From the NCBI GenBank assembly GCA_028456385.1, contig JALNQF010000083.1, positions 62,001 through 126,000 on the forward strand: DNA of 64,000 bases. Direction: 5' to 3'. The notes under the pieces were generated by a model. It did no database searches and had not been told where the DNA came from. It was given only the letters and a program-made list of their open reading frames with translations. Shown in pieces: positions 1 to 11,923 of this stretch (position 1 is its first letter; each line of letters begins with the position of its first letter). The DNA comes from Ophiosphaerella korrae. Taxonomy: Eukaryota > Ascomycota > Dothideomycetes > Pleosporales > Phaeosphaeriaceae. The translations under genes were made by a program, and so were the position numbers.

Positions 1-519
1 CACCTTGTAGCTCCAGACTACGTAGATAGCTCTTAGCTAACTTATCTATCACGACTCTACTATCTATATTCCTCAAACCAAAGACCCTAGTGTGCTATCC
101 GCAATTCGGAGAGTTTTCGTCCACGGCATCCGGCACCCTGGAACGACATTTCTTGGCGGTGGATGCTTACGACGACTCGAACAATTATTCATCAATCTAC
201 CCCATGCTCTAGCGTAGTTTGCGCTCGCTTAAAATAGCTAGTTAGCAGTATCGCTTTGACACGGGGCAACATTTCTATTTGCTAGTGTAAGCAGGGGCAT
301 TTGTGATGCAGTATTTGTATGAGCAAGGGTAAACTCCACCGGAGCATAGAATACGATAAATACGAAAAACTTTGCTGTAAACTGCTTATATATATCAACG
401 TGTCTGACGCTTCAAAAGTTGCACAAGAAGCAGATTTCATTGTGGTTAAAGCTTATTCTTCGCAATTTTAGACTATTACTACATTTTATCGTTCAATAGA
501 AGCCTTCGGTAGGACAAAT
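1..519. other. Upstream intergenic region, no gene seen
   Basis: No open frame with coding character was found on either strand. The last 150 bases are AT-rich and probably carry the promoter and leader of the NmrA-like gene that starts at 520. No convincing TATA box or factor site could be assigned. Confidence 0.5.
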
Positions 520-1688
520 ATGGCCTCAACTCTCAAAGTCGTGGTGGCTGGTGCAACTGGAGAAACAGGCACTTCAGTTATGAACGCCTTGTTAGAAAGT
601 TCTGATAAACTGGTAGGTTGTTCGATGATCCAGAACTTCTAAATAAATATTTATTGGCGAACTTATCTGAAATCCTAATAGGAAATTACAATCTTGGTGC
701 GGCCAGCATCAGTAGGCAAACAGGCGGTGACTGAGTACTCGAAGCGAGGTGCCATTGTGAAGGCAATCGCCTTTGATGAGATAACAGACGCCCTCATCGA
801 AGCGTTAATCGGCAAGGACACTGTAATAAGCTGCATGACGTTGGGTCAATCCAAGGAAGAGGCGGTACTTATTGAGGCTTGCAGCAAGGCCAAGGTGGGC
901 CGCTACGTGCCTAACTTTTGGGGTCCAGTCTGCCCACCTCGCGGTGTTATGATTATGAGGGAAAAGGTAAGTGTTCCTTGTGTTTAATCAGATTCCCGAG
1001 ACTTGTTTGCAAAGAGCTGAAAACGTTATTAGAAAGAAGATATCTTGGATCGGATAAAACGCCTCTACCTGCCGTACACAGCCATTGACATCGCTTGGTG
1101 GTATCAAATAGCGTTACCACAGCTGCCCTCTGGACGGGTCCGTACAAACAAGGAGTACTGTCTTAATGAAGTTATAGGGGACGGAGAAACTCCTATAGCA
1201 TTTCTCGATCACCGAGACATTGGGAGATACGTTGCGAGGATCATTGCCGACCCAAGGACGCTAAACAAAATGGTTTTCTGTTGCAACGACGTCTTAACCT
1301 CGAACCAGATTTGGCATACGCTTGAGAAATTATCTGGTGAGAGCATAGCCCGAGAAGTTGTAAGTGCAGCATTTCTCCTATATCCAAATCATTATGCACC
1401 CTCTCTAATTGACTACTGGAATAGTTGAGCAAAGAAGACCTCGAAAACATCATCTCAAGATCTAAGGAAAGCCTTGCAAAGTCTTCCAATGGTCAAGCCT
1501 TCGCGGAGCTCGCCTTTTCTCAATACAAATATATGATGGGCATTCGAGGAGACAGCACTCCAGAGCATGCAAAATATCTAGGCTATCTAAATGCCAAGGA
1601 GCTTTATCCCGAATTCAAGCCAGTCTCGTTTACGACATTCGTCGAGGAAATGTTAGAAGGGAAGTTGCGAGTTGTTTACGAGGAGTGA
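520..1688 (+). CDS. NmrA-like / isoflavone reductase family NAD(P)-binding protein
   Basis: Exons 520-612, 682-966, 1033-1359 and 1425-1688 give 322 residues. The N-terminus has a beta strand followed by GATGETG (residues about 11-17), the GxxGxxG dinucleotide-binding loop of the atypical short-chain dehydrogenase class that includes NmrA and isoflavone-reductase-like proteins. After intron 1 the frame continues as EITILVRPAS, the usual second strand whose basic residue marks NADP preference. Length fits the family (about 300-330). The ATG at 520 is the first in frame, and all three introns have good GT donors and AG acceptors. Substrate is unknown: family members range from nitrogen-response redox sensors to secondary-metabolism reductases. 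No neighbouring gene suggests a biosynthetic cluster. Confidence 0.85.
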
Positions 1689-3026
1689 CCCTTAGGTAGG
1701 CACTTCATGGATGCATCAATGCTGTCTCCGCTCTCTTGCCCGCTGCTATGCGGGACTTCAACGTCAGTAAAAGAACCCTTCACACTTGAAGCGTATTGAT
1801 ATAGTTACAAATTTGATGTGTCCATGTTCATGACGAATACGCAGCGACTGTCCCAGCATCTGCATGTGAAGTATTCTGTCCCCCCATACTCACCAGCATA
1901 TTTTCCTCAGCTCAGATCATCCCACTTTACATTGAGCCGCTCTTCCTTGGTACCTCATATCTCACCGCGGTAGCGGACTGTACATCGTCATCCATAATAA
2001 GAAAGATGGCATCCCATGCAGAACTCCGTAGCCATTATGTTGATTTGTAAAGGTGACTTGGTCCATTTGAAGCGAGAATTCCAAGTCACGGTACATTCCC
2101 ATGGCTGAGGCCAAGATAAAAGCCTACGCACGTGACGCGAAAGTCAATGTCACCAACCCAAATGTTTACCGCTCGCCACCCCAGAATTTCTGACGACCTC
2201 GACTGCCATCTAACACAAAAGCGAATCTTGCTAGATCCCACCTTACCCCCGCCTGCGCCAGCATTCAGCTCATAGTACGTGACTTGTTAGCCTTAGTTTA
2301 GGTATGCAAGAGGATTGCGTACGGCAGCGGGACATCGTTGATCGAAGGAGATTAGCTCGAAGGCGCTTCGTGGCCTGCGCATGTTCTCTAGAAAAATGTG
2401 TCCTATCTGTTGTGTCTCCTCACCAAGTGTACACGCTATCTTTCATCACGCGGAAGCCGAATAGCAACAAAAATATCGAATGAGTGAAATCCTCATCCGG
2501 TTGCATCATGTGTAAATCTACGACTCGATTGACAATCTTGACAACCATTCCGCTCCTTCATATACTGTTCATTAACCCTATTCTCAAAATCAACCCAAGA
2601 CGCCCATAAAACAAAGCAATACATTCCTATCCCCTATAGGAACGATCCAAAGCCTTGACCTCCGTGTAGTACACAGCACCCCTATTACCAAAAATCCTCC
2701 AGTCATGAACACACCAAGGCTCAACACCACCCATACTTCGCCCGCCCACAAACACCACAAGGCGCAGTCATACATGCAAAACCCATTCATTTACACTACA
2801 CACCATCACAAGCGGAAAGCCCAAAGACCCAATATAAAAAAAAACTCTCGACATGTAACCCATGCCCGCCCATCACAAACACACGGCACGACCTTCAAAA
2901 TTCCAAACGCCGCAGCGCAAAACCAACCCAACTCGCAACGAAATGCCATCCCAAACACCAATCCATGCCATGCAAACCTCACCGCACACCCCGCCACGCA
3001 ACCCAGACGCGCGCACCACAACGCTC
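1689..3026. other. Convergent intergenic region
   Basis: This lies between the 3' ends of the NmrA-like gene (+) and SIN3 (-). From about 2590 to 3020 the plus strand is strongly CA-rich and T-poor, which produces overlapping spurious open frames on both strands. It probably includes the SIN3 3' UTR. No gene, repeat unit or RNA was recognised. Confidence 0.5.
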
Positions 3027-6000
3027 CTAAGCATCGTCCATGACAACGTCTGGATCAACACGCTCAAGCGCCACTCTCCACGCCTCCTTCTTCGCATCCA
3101 CATCCTCGCTCATAACGCCCTTCATCCACGCATTATTCCTAACCAGCACCTCAAGCACACGCTCCTTCCTCTTCTCTCTTAGCGCCGCAACCTCGTCGTC
3201 GCGCTCCGCACCGTCCGGAACAACGAAGAACGTGACACCACCGGGGCCTGCAGGCGCAGAGTTGATGAAAGACATGGTGTAGGCGGCGGGGCTGATGGCA
3301 ACGGTGATTTTGTCTGCGTGTTGAACGTGTGTGAGGCGGTCCTCTGGGGCGAGGGATTCGGAGAGAGCGAGGCGGCGTTTGAGGTAGGGGTAGTGGACGC
3401 GGGAGGGGTCGACTTGCTCGGTGGGTTCGACGGCCATGTAGGAGGCGATATAGGCACGCCAGCGCTTGACGCGGTCGAGAGTGGTAAATTCAAAGGTAGG
3501 GTCGTCTTTTTTGAAGAGGCGGACATTTGCCTCGGCTTTGACGGGATCCTGGGGCCGTGTTAGTAAGTTTTCCAAATGCACATATGATTTTATACATACA
3601 TAAGTGATGCGGTAGGTGTCGGCATCTTTAGCGTACTTCTCTACAGCTTTCCGGTAACTGATCTCGTTCTTGTGCGTCGTGGTTTCATTAACACGATCCT
3701 TCTTGAAAAGATTGTAAATATCAATGCTCTTGTCCTTATTGTCATGGCTCACAACCGCAAGCGCAAACCGAACAAGCGAACTCAGCAGGCGATCAAATGA
3801 GTACATCTGCCAGCCGATCTGAAGGTAATATCGTCGTAGAGTCTCCTCGATAAAGTTCATATCGGTTTCGCCCATGATCTGATCTTGGAACATATCGAGT
3901 AACTGTTGGTAATAGTTTGCAGACGCAGATGTATCCTTGAAGAAATCTTCAGGCTGCTTGTCTAGCATCTTCAATCGCTGCGCAGCCTTGGGCTCCTTCG
4001 CGCGAGTAACCACAAGACGCACCTCATCTTCACTCTCCTTGAGTTTCAGTAGTCGATCGTACAGATAGACAAACATGCGGAAGAAGCAGTAGATCGAAGA
4101 GTTGGCGTACATGTTGTACTCCACACGTCGGTAGGGCTCCTCATGCTCAAACTCCTTGTCCCCAAAAGCAGTAGGCATGGCAGAGTACTCGACCCAATGG
4201 CCTGCCGACCGCTCACCACGATTCGAGTTCGAGCTGTCGCCAGCCGCCTCATCCTCGACCCCGGATGCGACCTCGGGCGTGCTGTCTCTGCTCGCCGACG
4301 CAACGCTGTCTTCCTTGTCCTTCCGCGACTTACCACGGGGATCCAAAACATCGCGTCGCAGATCGCCCTTCTTAGTCTTTCCGCGTTGCGATACATCCTC
4401 GTCCGGACTAGGCGTATCGTCACCCGAATCATTTGGCGTATTCTGACCGGACGTATGAACGCGCTGTTCAAACTTTTGCACATCGATGCCAAAGAACAGT
4501 GGAACAAACTCCTTGATAAACGGCACGACCTTCGAAAAGTCCGCTCCGTTATTGTTGTCAGCAAACGACAGCATCAGACGCGCTACATCGATCAAAACAT
4601 CCTCATCCTTAAACGAGAACAAAAACTGGTAGTCCGGTTGTTGTACCTCCTGGATCGTCTGCATGCGCTTCTGCTCTTCATAGCGGACCATGATCTCATT
4701 CGTAAGTGACTTAGACTGAAACTGCCGCTTATCTGTCTGCTTGACAGTGATGCTCTGGTGGTCGAGCGATTTCCAGAACATCTTCTGAGTCTGGTCACGC
4801 CAAATCTTCTCCCATTCGCGCTGCGCAGCTTTCCAGTCCTCGAGCTTACACTTCAGGCGGTGAAGCAGCACAGGAACCACATTCCATGGCATCTCGAATA
4901 GCTCTTTGATGACGTCTTTTCCTTTCTCGCGGCCGTAAATTTTCATGATAACACGCTTGTAGATGGTTTCACTCTGGCCCCCGAGGCCAGCAGGTAAGGT
5001 GAAATTAGAACGCTCCTCAGGCTTCATGGTAAGCAACTGGTTCGCAATCGGCTCCAGCTGTTGAACCGTGCGGCTACAAGCCTCAATGTTAAAGTCATAG
5101 TCATGACGCTCTTCTTCAATTCGATGAAGACCCTCTTCAAACTGGTTCTTTCTGTGTGCAACGAAGCCAGAGTCTTCTGAGGCCCACGTCGGATGCGACG
5201 CCCATTCATCATTAAGAACCGATCGGCATAGCTCGTCTCGCCCACTGCATACTCGCTCGCGCTCACGCTTAGGAAGCAATCGGTAGCTCGGTCCAAGGCT
5301 GCGACAATTTGATAGCGAGACTCTGGAGTTGACCGTCTTTGGTCCCGCTTTCTGCTGCTGCTCATCATCATCCCCCATAAATTTCTTGAACCAAGCAAAA
5401 AGCTCCTGGTTACCTCCAATGAACGACTGCGCACGGTATATCAAGAGCTGTTTGCTGATCAAATCCTGCGAAAAGAGGTTACAGAGTTTAAGGAACTCAT
5501 TCATCGTGTTCTTGTTGCCAATAAACTTCTTTACACGATCAAAGAATGCGAGCTCATCCTGGTTTGGTGATGTAGTCGCGGTGGGTTGCATCGGCTCAGG
5601 CAGCGCAGGTGTCAGAGTCGGCGAGACTGGGGGACCGTCAGGTATAGCCTGCTTCGCAGCATGACCAGTCTTCGCTCGTTTATTAGAAGGTCCTCCATAC
5701 GACCCGCGAACATTCGAAGTCTGAGGTTCTTGAACCATGGGCGCAGGAGCAGGAACAGGTACAGGTCCCGCCCGCTCACGCTTGCGCTTATTGTCCCGGT
5801 TCGCAGTAGGCGTCGGCGCAAAGTTGCCCATAGGCGGTAGTCGAGAAGTATCCGCACGTGGAGTCTGCTGAATATTTGGTGTCTGGGCGTACCCAACATC
5901 GCCGCGAACATTAGTCAACATAACCGCGTCTTCTGCGTGCCTGGCAGCTTGTTGCTGCGCGCGATGCTGAGCCGCAGACTCTGGAAGAAACTGCTTAAAA

Positions 6001-7970
6001 TCCTCAAGAAGGTCAGGCGCAGCGCCAAAAAGCGTCGTAACCTGAGCGTACACGTCCTGAATAGGTTTTGATTCGCGTTGATAAGTTTGCAGAATTTCCA
6101 AAAACTGCTTGTAAATATCAGGTTGCGAAGCGAAGCGGTTCTGGTAAGAAAATTTTAGCAAACGCTCTCAGTGAATGTTTTAGTGTCTTGTACTCACCTT
6201 GATTTTGTTGACGTAACTGATAGCGTGATTGAATTCCACAGGGCCACGTTTCTCAGCACCAACGCCTTGAAGTGGTGCCACTGGAACAGGACCGTTGATG
6301 ACCTGCACAATACCCGGTGCAGCGTTATCAACACTAGGCGAGAGAATGGGTCGTCCCGTAGCGGCAGAAACCGCGTTTTGAAGTTGAGAAACGCCTCTCT
6401 GTTCTTGCTGATGCACAAGCGCAGCAGAATCAGGGTGGGGACCTTTCATAACCTCAGGCGAGCGCAACGCCGGGGCTTGCTCTCCTTGTGGCCCATATAA
6501 TGCCTGTCCAAGACTGCGATTATTCTGAGACGACATGGCCTCTTGCCCTTCCGGCCCTGGGGCCCTCGAAGGGTGTGGCCAAGGCCGACCTTGTGCAGTC
6601 TCGTAATAAGTGCCCTCATGTTGGGCCGACGCATTGCCGTTGCTCCGCGGTGGTGAGAGAGGCCTCGGTGCCGGCATCGTCGATACCGTGGTTCCCATCG
6701 GAGTCGTAACACGAATCGCGTTGGGGTCACCATTGGTACCACACTCGATCTTATAGCCCGGTGGCAGGAATGTATTGAACCCTTGAATCAAGTTCGGATT
6801 GCCGGCAAATAAGGTCGACACACGATTAATGACTCCAGGCGTATCTATTGCCCCACTCTTGAAATCTTTCATGATGTCTAGAAATCGGTTGTATACGTCG
6901 GCGTGATCAGCAAACTGGACCTTGACTTGATCGAGGTAGCTCAGCGCGTCATTAAGAATAGGCTGTTGGCCCTGACCCATCCCCATACTTCCCGGAGGGC
7001 CAGTAAAAGGCATCAGCATCTGAGCCTGAGGCTGCTGTTGTTGCTGTTGCTGTTGCACAGCATGCTGCATGCGGGTTGTAGTCTGATCATGCTGGCCAGG
7101 AGCATTGCCATACATGGGCCCCGCAGGATTCGCGCCGCTCATAGGCGCACCGTGAGAATTTGGTCCACCCAGCGGTCCCGACTGGCCCAGCAGGCCGTTT
7201 GGTCCATGGACTGTGCGTGTTGATGGAGCTACTGCCACAGGCTGGTGGATTTGCATTGGTCCAGCATGGCCTTGAAGGGCCTGTTCGCGCTGCTGGCGCT
7301 CATGAAGCTCTCGGTCGCGCTGTTCCGCCTCGCGCTTGATGTTTTCTTCCTGTTGTGCAGCAAGCGACTGCATAATCTCGCGCTCTCGCGTGTCTCGTTC
7401 ACGTAATTCGCGCTCCCTTTCTGCGTTCGCCTGCTCCGACGACGAGATGTGTGGTTGTTGCTGCTGGAGGGTCTGCGATATGCCAGGCAGCGAAAACGGG
7501 GGGCCTTGATGGCCTTGGTGGGTCTGCGCACCACTCGCCTCAGACGAAGGCGGCCGTTGGGCAGACATGTGGGGTGAGGACTGTATGGGCTGCGCGGCCA
7601 AGCCAGGCAATGCAGGTAGACTTTGGTTATGGGCACTCGCTGCGCTGGAAGAGTAGAAAGGAGCCCCTATGACGCAGTTAGCAGACAAGCTCGCACAAAA
7701 TCGAGTGTGGGACATACCCGATGGCGGAGGGAGTGCTTGTCCTGGACCCTGAGCAGGCGACAAGTGGGGTGGAGGTTGCTGGTTTGCGTTGCCTGGCCTG
7801 TCAAGACTCCCATCGTTAGCTTTCGTTCTATCACGCGGAGAGGACCCGATGGTACGCACCCAAAAAGACCTGGCAGACGCGCGGCCTGTCCTTGATTCTG
7901 CTCAGTCTGCTGATGCTGTTGCTGCTGCTGCTGCTGCTGCTGCTGTTGTTGCTGTTGCTGTTGCTGTTGT

Positions 7971-8023
<53 letters not shown>

Positions 8024-8179
8024 TTGTTGTTGTTGCTGTTGCTGTTTCTGTTGCTGTTGCTGTTGCTGTTGCTGTTGTTGTTGTTGCTGTTGTTGTTGTT
8101 GCTGTTGTTGTTGCTGTTCAGCCAGCCTCGGCCCTCCCGCTTGAGAGGGTGGCCATGCTTCGCGATGCGCTGGATTCAT
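3027..8179 (-). CDS. SIN3: Transcriptional corepressor SIN3
   Basis: Scaffold of the Sin3/Rpd3 histone deacetylase complex. Exons (minus strand) 8179-7860, 7797-7718, 7666-6198, 6140-3600 and 3548-3027 give 1643 residues. Three paired amphipathic helix domains are visible: PAH1 near 370-440, PAH2 near 609-680 (split by the intron 6141-6197) and PAH3 near 819-885. They are followed by the HDAC-interacting region with [16 protein letters not shown] near residue 900, and the conserved C-terminal region. Residues 22-88 are almost pure glutamine, and a second Q run lies before PAH1. A Q/E/R-rich coiled stretch sits near 7230-7450. The start has a good context (AAAATGA) and no other ATG fits. Introns 7667-7717 and 3549-3599 are 51 nt, in frame and stop-free, so a naive ORF reads through them; GTATGT donors and CTAAC branch sites support splicing. 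Confidence 0.95.
7916..8116 (-). repeat. CAG/CAA trinucleotide tract encoding polyglutamine in SIN3
   Basis: 67 consecutive codons on the minus strand read glutamine except for a single lysine (AAA). CAG and CAA are interspersed instead of forming a pure CAG array, which should slow slippage. His-Gln-Gln follows directly. On the plus strand the tract creates spurious poly-Leu, poly-Ala and poly-Val open frames. Confidence 0.95.
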
Positions 8180-8811
8180 TTTGGCTGTTCAACTTCTCGC
8201 CGGCTCTAGATTCTGCTGGAGCTCATGAAGCGCGCAGGATCGTCTCAAAAGGCCGCGCAGGGACGCAAGGTGGAGTGAAGCTGTCGCTGGGTGGGTCAGG
8301 AGGAACGGAAGAGCTCAAGCTCAAGCTCGTCTCGTCCTGCTATCGGCTCAACGTCAGGAGAAGAAAAATAGAGGCGACCAGGCTATGATGCCATGCAACG
8401 CGATTCTAGTGGAGCTATAGAACGAAGATAGGCGTGCTTTGGAGTGATGATGCGGTAACTGGGCGCGAGCTTGGAGGGCGCTCAGGGTTTCGCGCCGGCA
8501 GGGCGGAGGATGAGTTGTTCCTGGCCGAAAAAGAGGGTCTGTGCCTGGCTGACTTGCAGCGCGTCATCGGTCTTCGGCTTTTGCCGCCTAGCGCGCCGAC
8601 ACCGCAGCCTCACCATGGCAACTCGCACACAACATCAACCCTATTGCGAAAGTGAAAATGAAAGTGAACAAAAAATGGCCGCAAAACCATTCAACTCATA
8701 CTCTGATTCACTACAAGTACCCGAACCCATCGAATCAACTGCCTAACTATTCCCTTCAAAACGCCAAAACACCGCCCCCATGCTTCCATCCATCCGCCAA
8801 TTCAACCCCAT
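8180..8811. promoter_or_regulatory. SIN3 promoter / 5' leader region
   Basis: A 632-base gap between the SIN3 start and the stop of the next gene upstream on the same strand (GH3). It must hold the SIN3 promoter and the GH3 3' UTR. Open frames here lack coding character. No clear TATA element was found. Confidence 0.45.
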
Positions 8812-11800
8812 TCAAAAAATCCACTGGAACGACTCCCTAACCTCAAAGCTAACCTTGCCCCTATTCATCTCGTCAGTAAATCTCGTCAAATAGCATCACA
8901 GCACAAGCAAAACATACCTGATATCAGCACTACTCGCCCCAATCAACACGTCAAACGAGCCCTCCTCCGCGATCCACGCTCCACTCTGCCCAAGACTAGT
9001 ATCAAAGTACCCAACAGAGTGCTTGTCTAGCTTTAACGTGACGTTCTTCTTTTCATTAGGGAGAAGGAAAACTTTGCCGAAGGCCTGGAGTTCCTTCTCA
9101 GGGCGGGGCAGCGTAGATTTGACGTCTTTGACGTAGGCCTGCACGATTTCGTGGGCGGCCACAGAGCCGATATTAGTAACGGGGACGGTGATGGCGATGG
9201 TGTTGGTCTCGGATAGGAGGGTGGAGTCGGCGGTGGGCGTGCCGTATTCGAATGTTGTGTAGGTCAAGCCGTGGCCGAAGGGAAATAAGGGTGTGATCTT
9301 GGAGCGCTCGTAGTGCCTGTAGCCAACGAAGATGCCCTCGCCGTATACGGTCTTCAAGTTCTCGCCGGGCCAGTTGTGGTACGCTGGGTTGTCTTCTATC
9401 CGTACGGGGAAAGTCGTTGGCAATTTCCCGCTGGGGCTCGCGTTGCCGAAAAGCACGTCTGCAAGCGCATTACCGGCTTCTTGACCTTGATACCACGCCT
9501 GCAAAATTGACGGGGCCCTGTGGACCCATGGCATTGTGATTGGTGTTCCAGACTGGTTGACAACAACTGTGCGTGAATTGGCGGCCAAAACAGCTTCAAT
9601 CAAACGATCCTGCGAGCCGTTCTTTGGGAGATCCATAGTCTGCCTATCATAACCCTCTGATTCCCATTCAGCGTCAAGGCCAACAACAAGGACAGCAACA
9701 TCTGCATCCTTCGCTACATCCACGGCTTCCTGGATACGGTCGATCTTGTCTTCTTCTTGGTATCCGACCCGGCAGCCGCCGTAGTCGTAGCGACGTCCAA
9801 TCACCGAAACCTTTGATGCGGGCCGTACCTCGCTGGTGCTCTCAATCAAAATCTCGACAGATTTGCCCTCCTCAAGCTGGATGCTTTTCAGCACATCCTG
9901 AGAAGCGGAGAACATAGCCTCGCCCTCCTCGGTCCAATCCCAGTTATCAATGAACAGCTCCCCATTAATAAACATCCGTCCCGGTCCCACAGAAGCAAAG
10001 CTAAAGCTGTGATTCCCTGTCGTTTGCGGGGTAAGTGTCGTCTTGACTTTAAACGAAAAGTCGGGTAGAAGCTCCATTGGCGCTGAATCCCAAAGCCACA
10101 GATCCGTGCTAACTTTATGTTGCACAACTGCAGGCTCGCCCTTGAACCTATCACCACGGAAGTACTCCAGCCGCACACCAGTTTCGCCAGACTCAATCTT
10201 ACAGTACGGTGAAGCAAGAGGCAGCCATTTGGCATTATCGCAGCCCGGGGCAAACGTGACTTCGCCCTTGAATCGGTTTCGCACGCCGTCCCAAGGCGTA
10301 GTCTTGTAGTAAGGATTTAGACCCGCACTTCCTCCACCGCTAGCAATCGAGCGCTTGACGTTGGGTCCAATCATAGCAATCTTCCTCGCATTTCTTATGG
10401 GCAGAACATTACCCTCGTTCTTCAACAAAGTCAACCCCTCAATTCCAGCCTGAAGAATCAAATTACGTGTTTCAACATTGTCGATGGACTTTTCAGGCTC
10501 CTCCGGCGTCATATTACCCAGCCCCTTCGTCCGATCAACAAGGTAAAGAACTCTAGCGGCAGTGGCTTCAACATCCTTTCGGTCGAGTTCGCCATTTTCC
10601 AGACATGCCTTAATCTGCTCTACTTTGCGCCATTTCGACGGTCCCGGCATCTCGATATCGACTCCCGCTTTTATTGATGGGGCAGTAGCATATGTGCCCG
10701 TCCAGTCTGAAATGATCGTGCCGTCCCAATTCCATTCACCTCGGAGAATCTCTTTGATGGAGTGTTCGTACTCGTCAGCATGCTTGCCATTAACCATGTT
10801 ATATGCGCTCATAAGCGCCCACGGTGACGCATCTCGGACAGCGATCTCAAACGGTTTAAGATAAATCTCCCTCAATGGTCGCTCAGCAATAACGGCATCA
10901 TATGCTTGTCGCTCAGTCTCCTGCTCATTGCCAACAAAGTGCTTAATCGTAGCAGCAATACCTTTACTTTGCAAGCCACGTACATAGGATGCGGCTAGTT
11001 TTCCAGTAAGGAATGGGTCTTCTGAATAGGATTCAAAGTTTCGCCCACCCAGCGGTGAGCGGTGCATGCAGATAGTAGGCGCGAGAAGTGCATTAGCGCC
11101 ACGTGCTTTAGCCTCTTCTCCCAGATGCCGGCCGATCTCTTCCATCATATCCACGTTCCACGTGGAGGCCATGGAAATTCCGCAGGGGAACAGGGCGGCC
11201 TTGTTTGGTCAGCTCGTATCCAATACCGTGCCAAGGCGGAGTACTCACAGGTGTACCGTTAGTGAAGAATTCTCCTCGAGCGCCATTGGGTCCGTCTGTA
11301 GTCTTGATCGAAGGAATACCCTTTTCAGGAATAGCCATTGACCGCCAGAAGTCGGCTCCTGCTAGCAATGAGATCTGTGTTGGTTAGCTAACTTATCAGA
11401 ATACAATGCCGTTTTCTCCATTTCAGAATAGATTAAAGCAGTCATGCGGAAAGCTAAGCGAGTTGGTCCAGAGAACGTGATCTAGGATAAGACCATCTTT
11501 GCCTGATATCGATATTGACGTCCTTCGAATGGAGACGCCACAAGGCAACACAGAAACGCGTCCCCTTGACTGTGGGCAGTCTAGACGCTCTACGAAAGAT
11601 CGAAAACTCAATCTCCAAGACCGTGCGTGGCAGGCACTGATCAAATCCCAAGCTCTTTCGACACAACGAAAAGAACGTACCTGTTCCTCCAAAGTCAGTT
11701 TGGCAACCAAATCCCTCGCCTTATCCGTCGGCCGCTCCAGTGAGAAAATCTTCTTGCCCGCCATGACTTCATCCGACGGCGAGTTCTGATCCGGGGTAGT

Positions 11801-11923
11801 GGCAGGCGTCAAAGACGGGGTATCCAGTGTCACGGGCTGAACGTGGATATTTGCCTGTTTTAAATCGATGTGTCTCAACTCTCCCTCCGTCGGGCTAGCA
11901 TTCAGCAGGTTAACAGTTGCCAT
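8812..11923 (-). CDS. Glycoside hydrolase family 3 beta-glucosidase with PA14 domain, no signal peptide
   Basis: Exons (minus strand) 11923-11681, 11374-11249, 11199-8918 and 8860-8812 give 899 residues. It shows the GH3 N-domain (LLAGADFW, TSDGPNGARG-like IKTTDGPNGARG), the catalytic nucleophile Asp in IISDW at residue 288, a C-domain ending in FPFGHGLTYTTFEY, a PA14 insert near 440-570 (RLEYFRGD, VGPGRMFINGE) and a fibronectin-like tail. The last exon is only 49 nt and restores the typical end VRESFQWIF. The N-terminus MATVNLLNAS is not a secretion signal, so the enzyme is probably intracellular and cleaves cellobiose or other beta-glucosides taken into the cell. The first intron, 306 nt, is far longer than the others here. 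Family assignment is firm; substrate is inferred. Confidence 0.93.

Noticed and set aside
2590..3182. Several overlapping 70-110 codon frames on both strands
   Set aside because: They arise from the CA-rich composition of the SIN3 3' flank and show no domain, start context or splice support.
7789..8388. Plus-strand frames rich in Leu, Ala or Val over the SIN3 start
   Set aside because: They are antisense readings of the CAG/CAA tract; homology and splice sites support only the minus-strand SIN3 frame.
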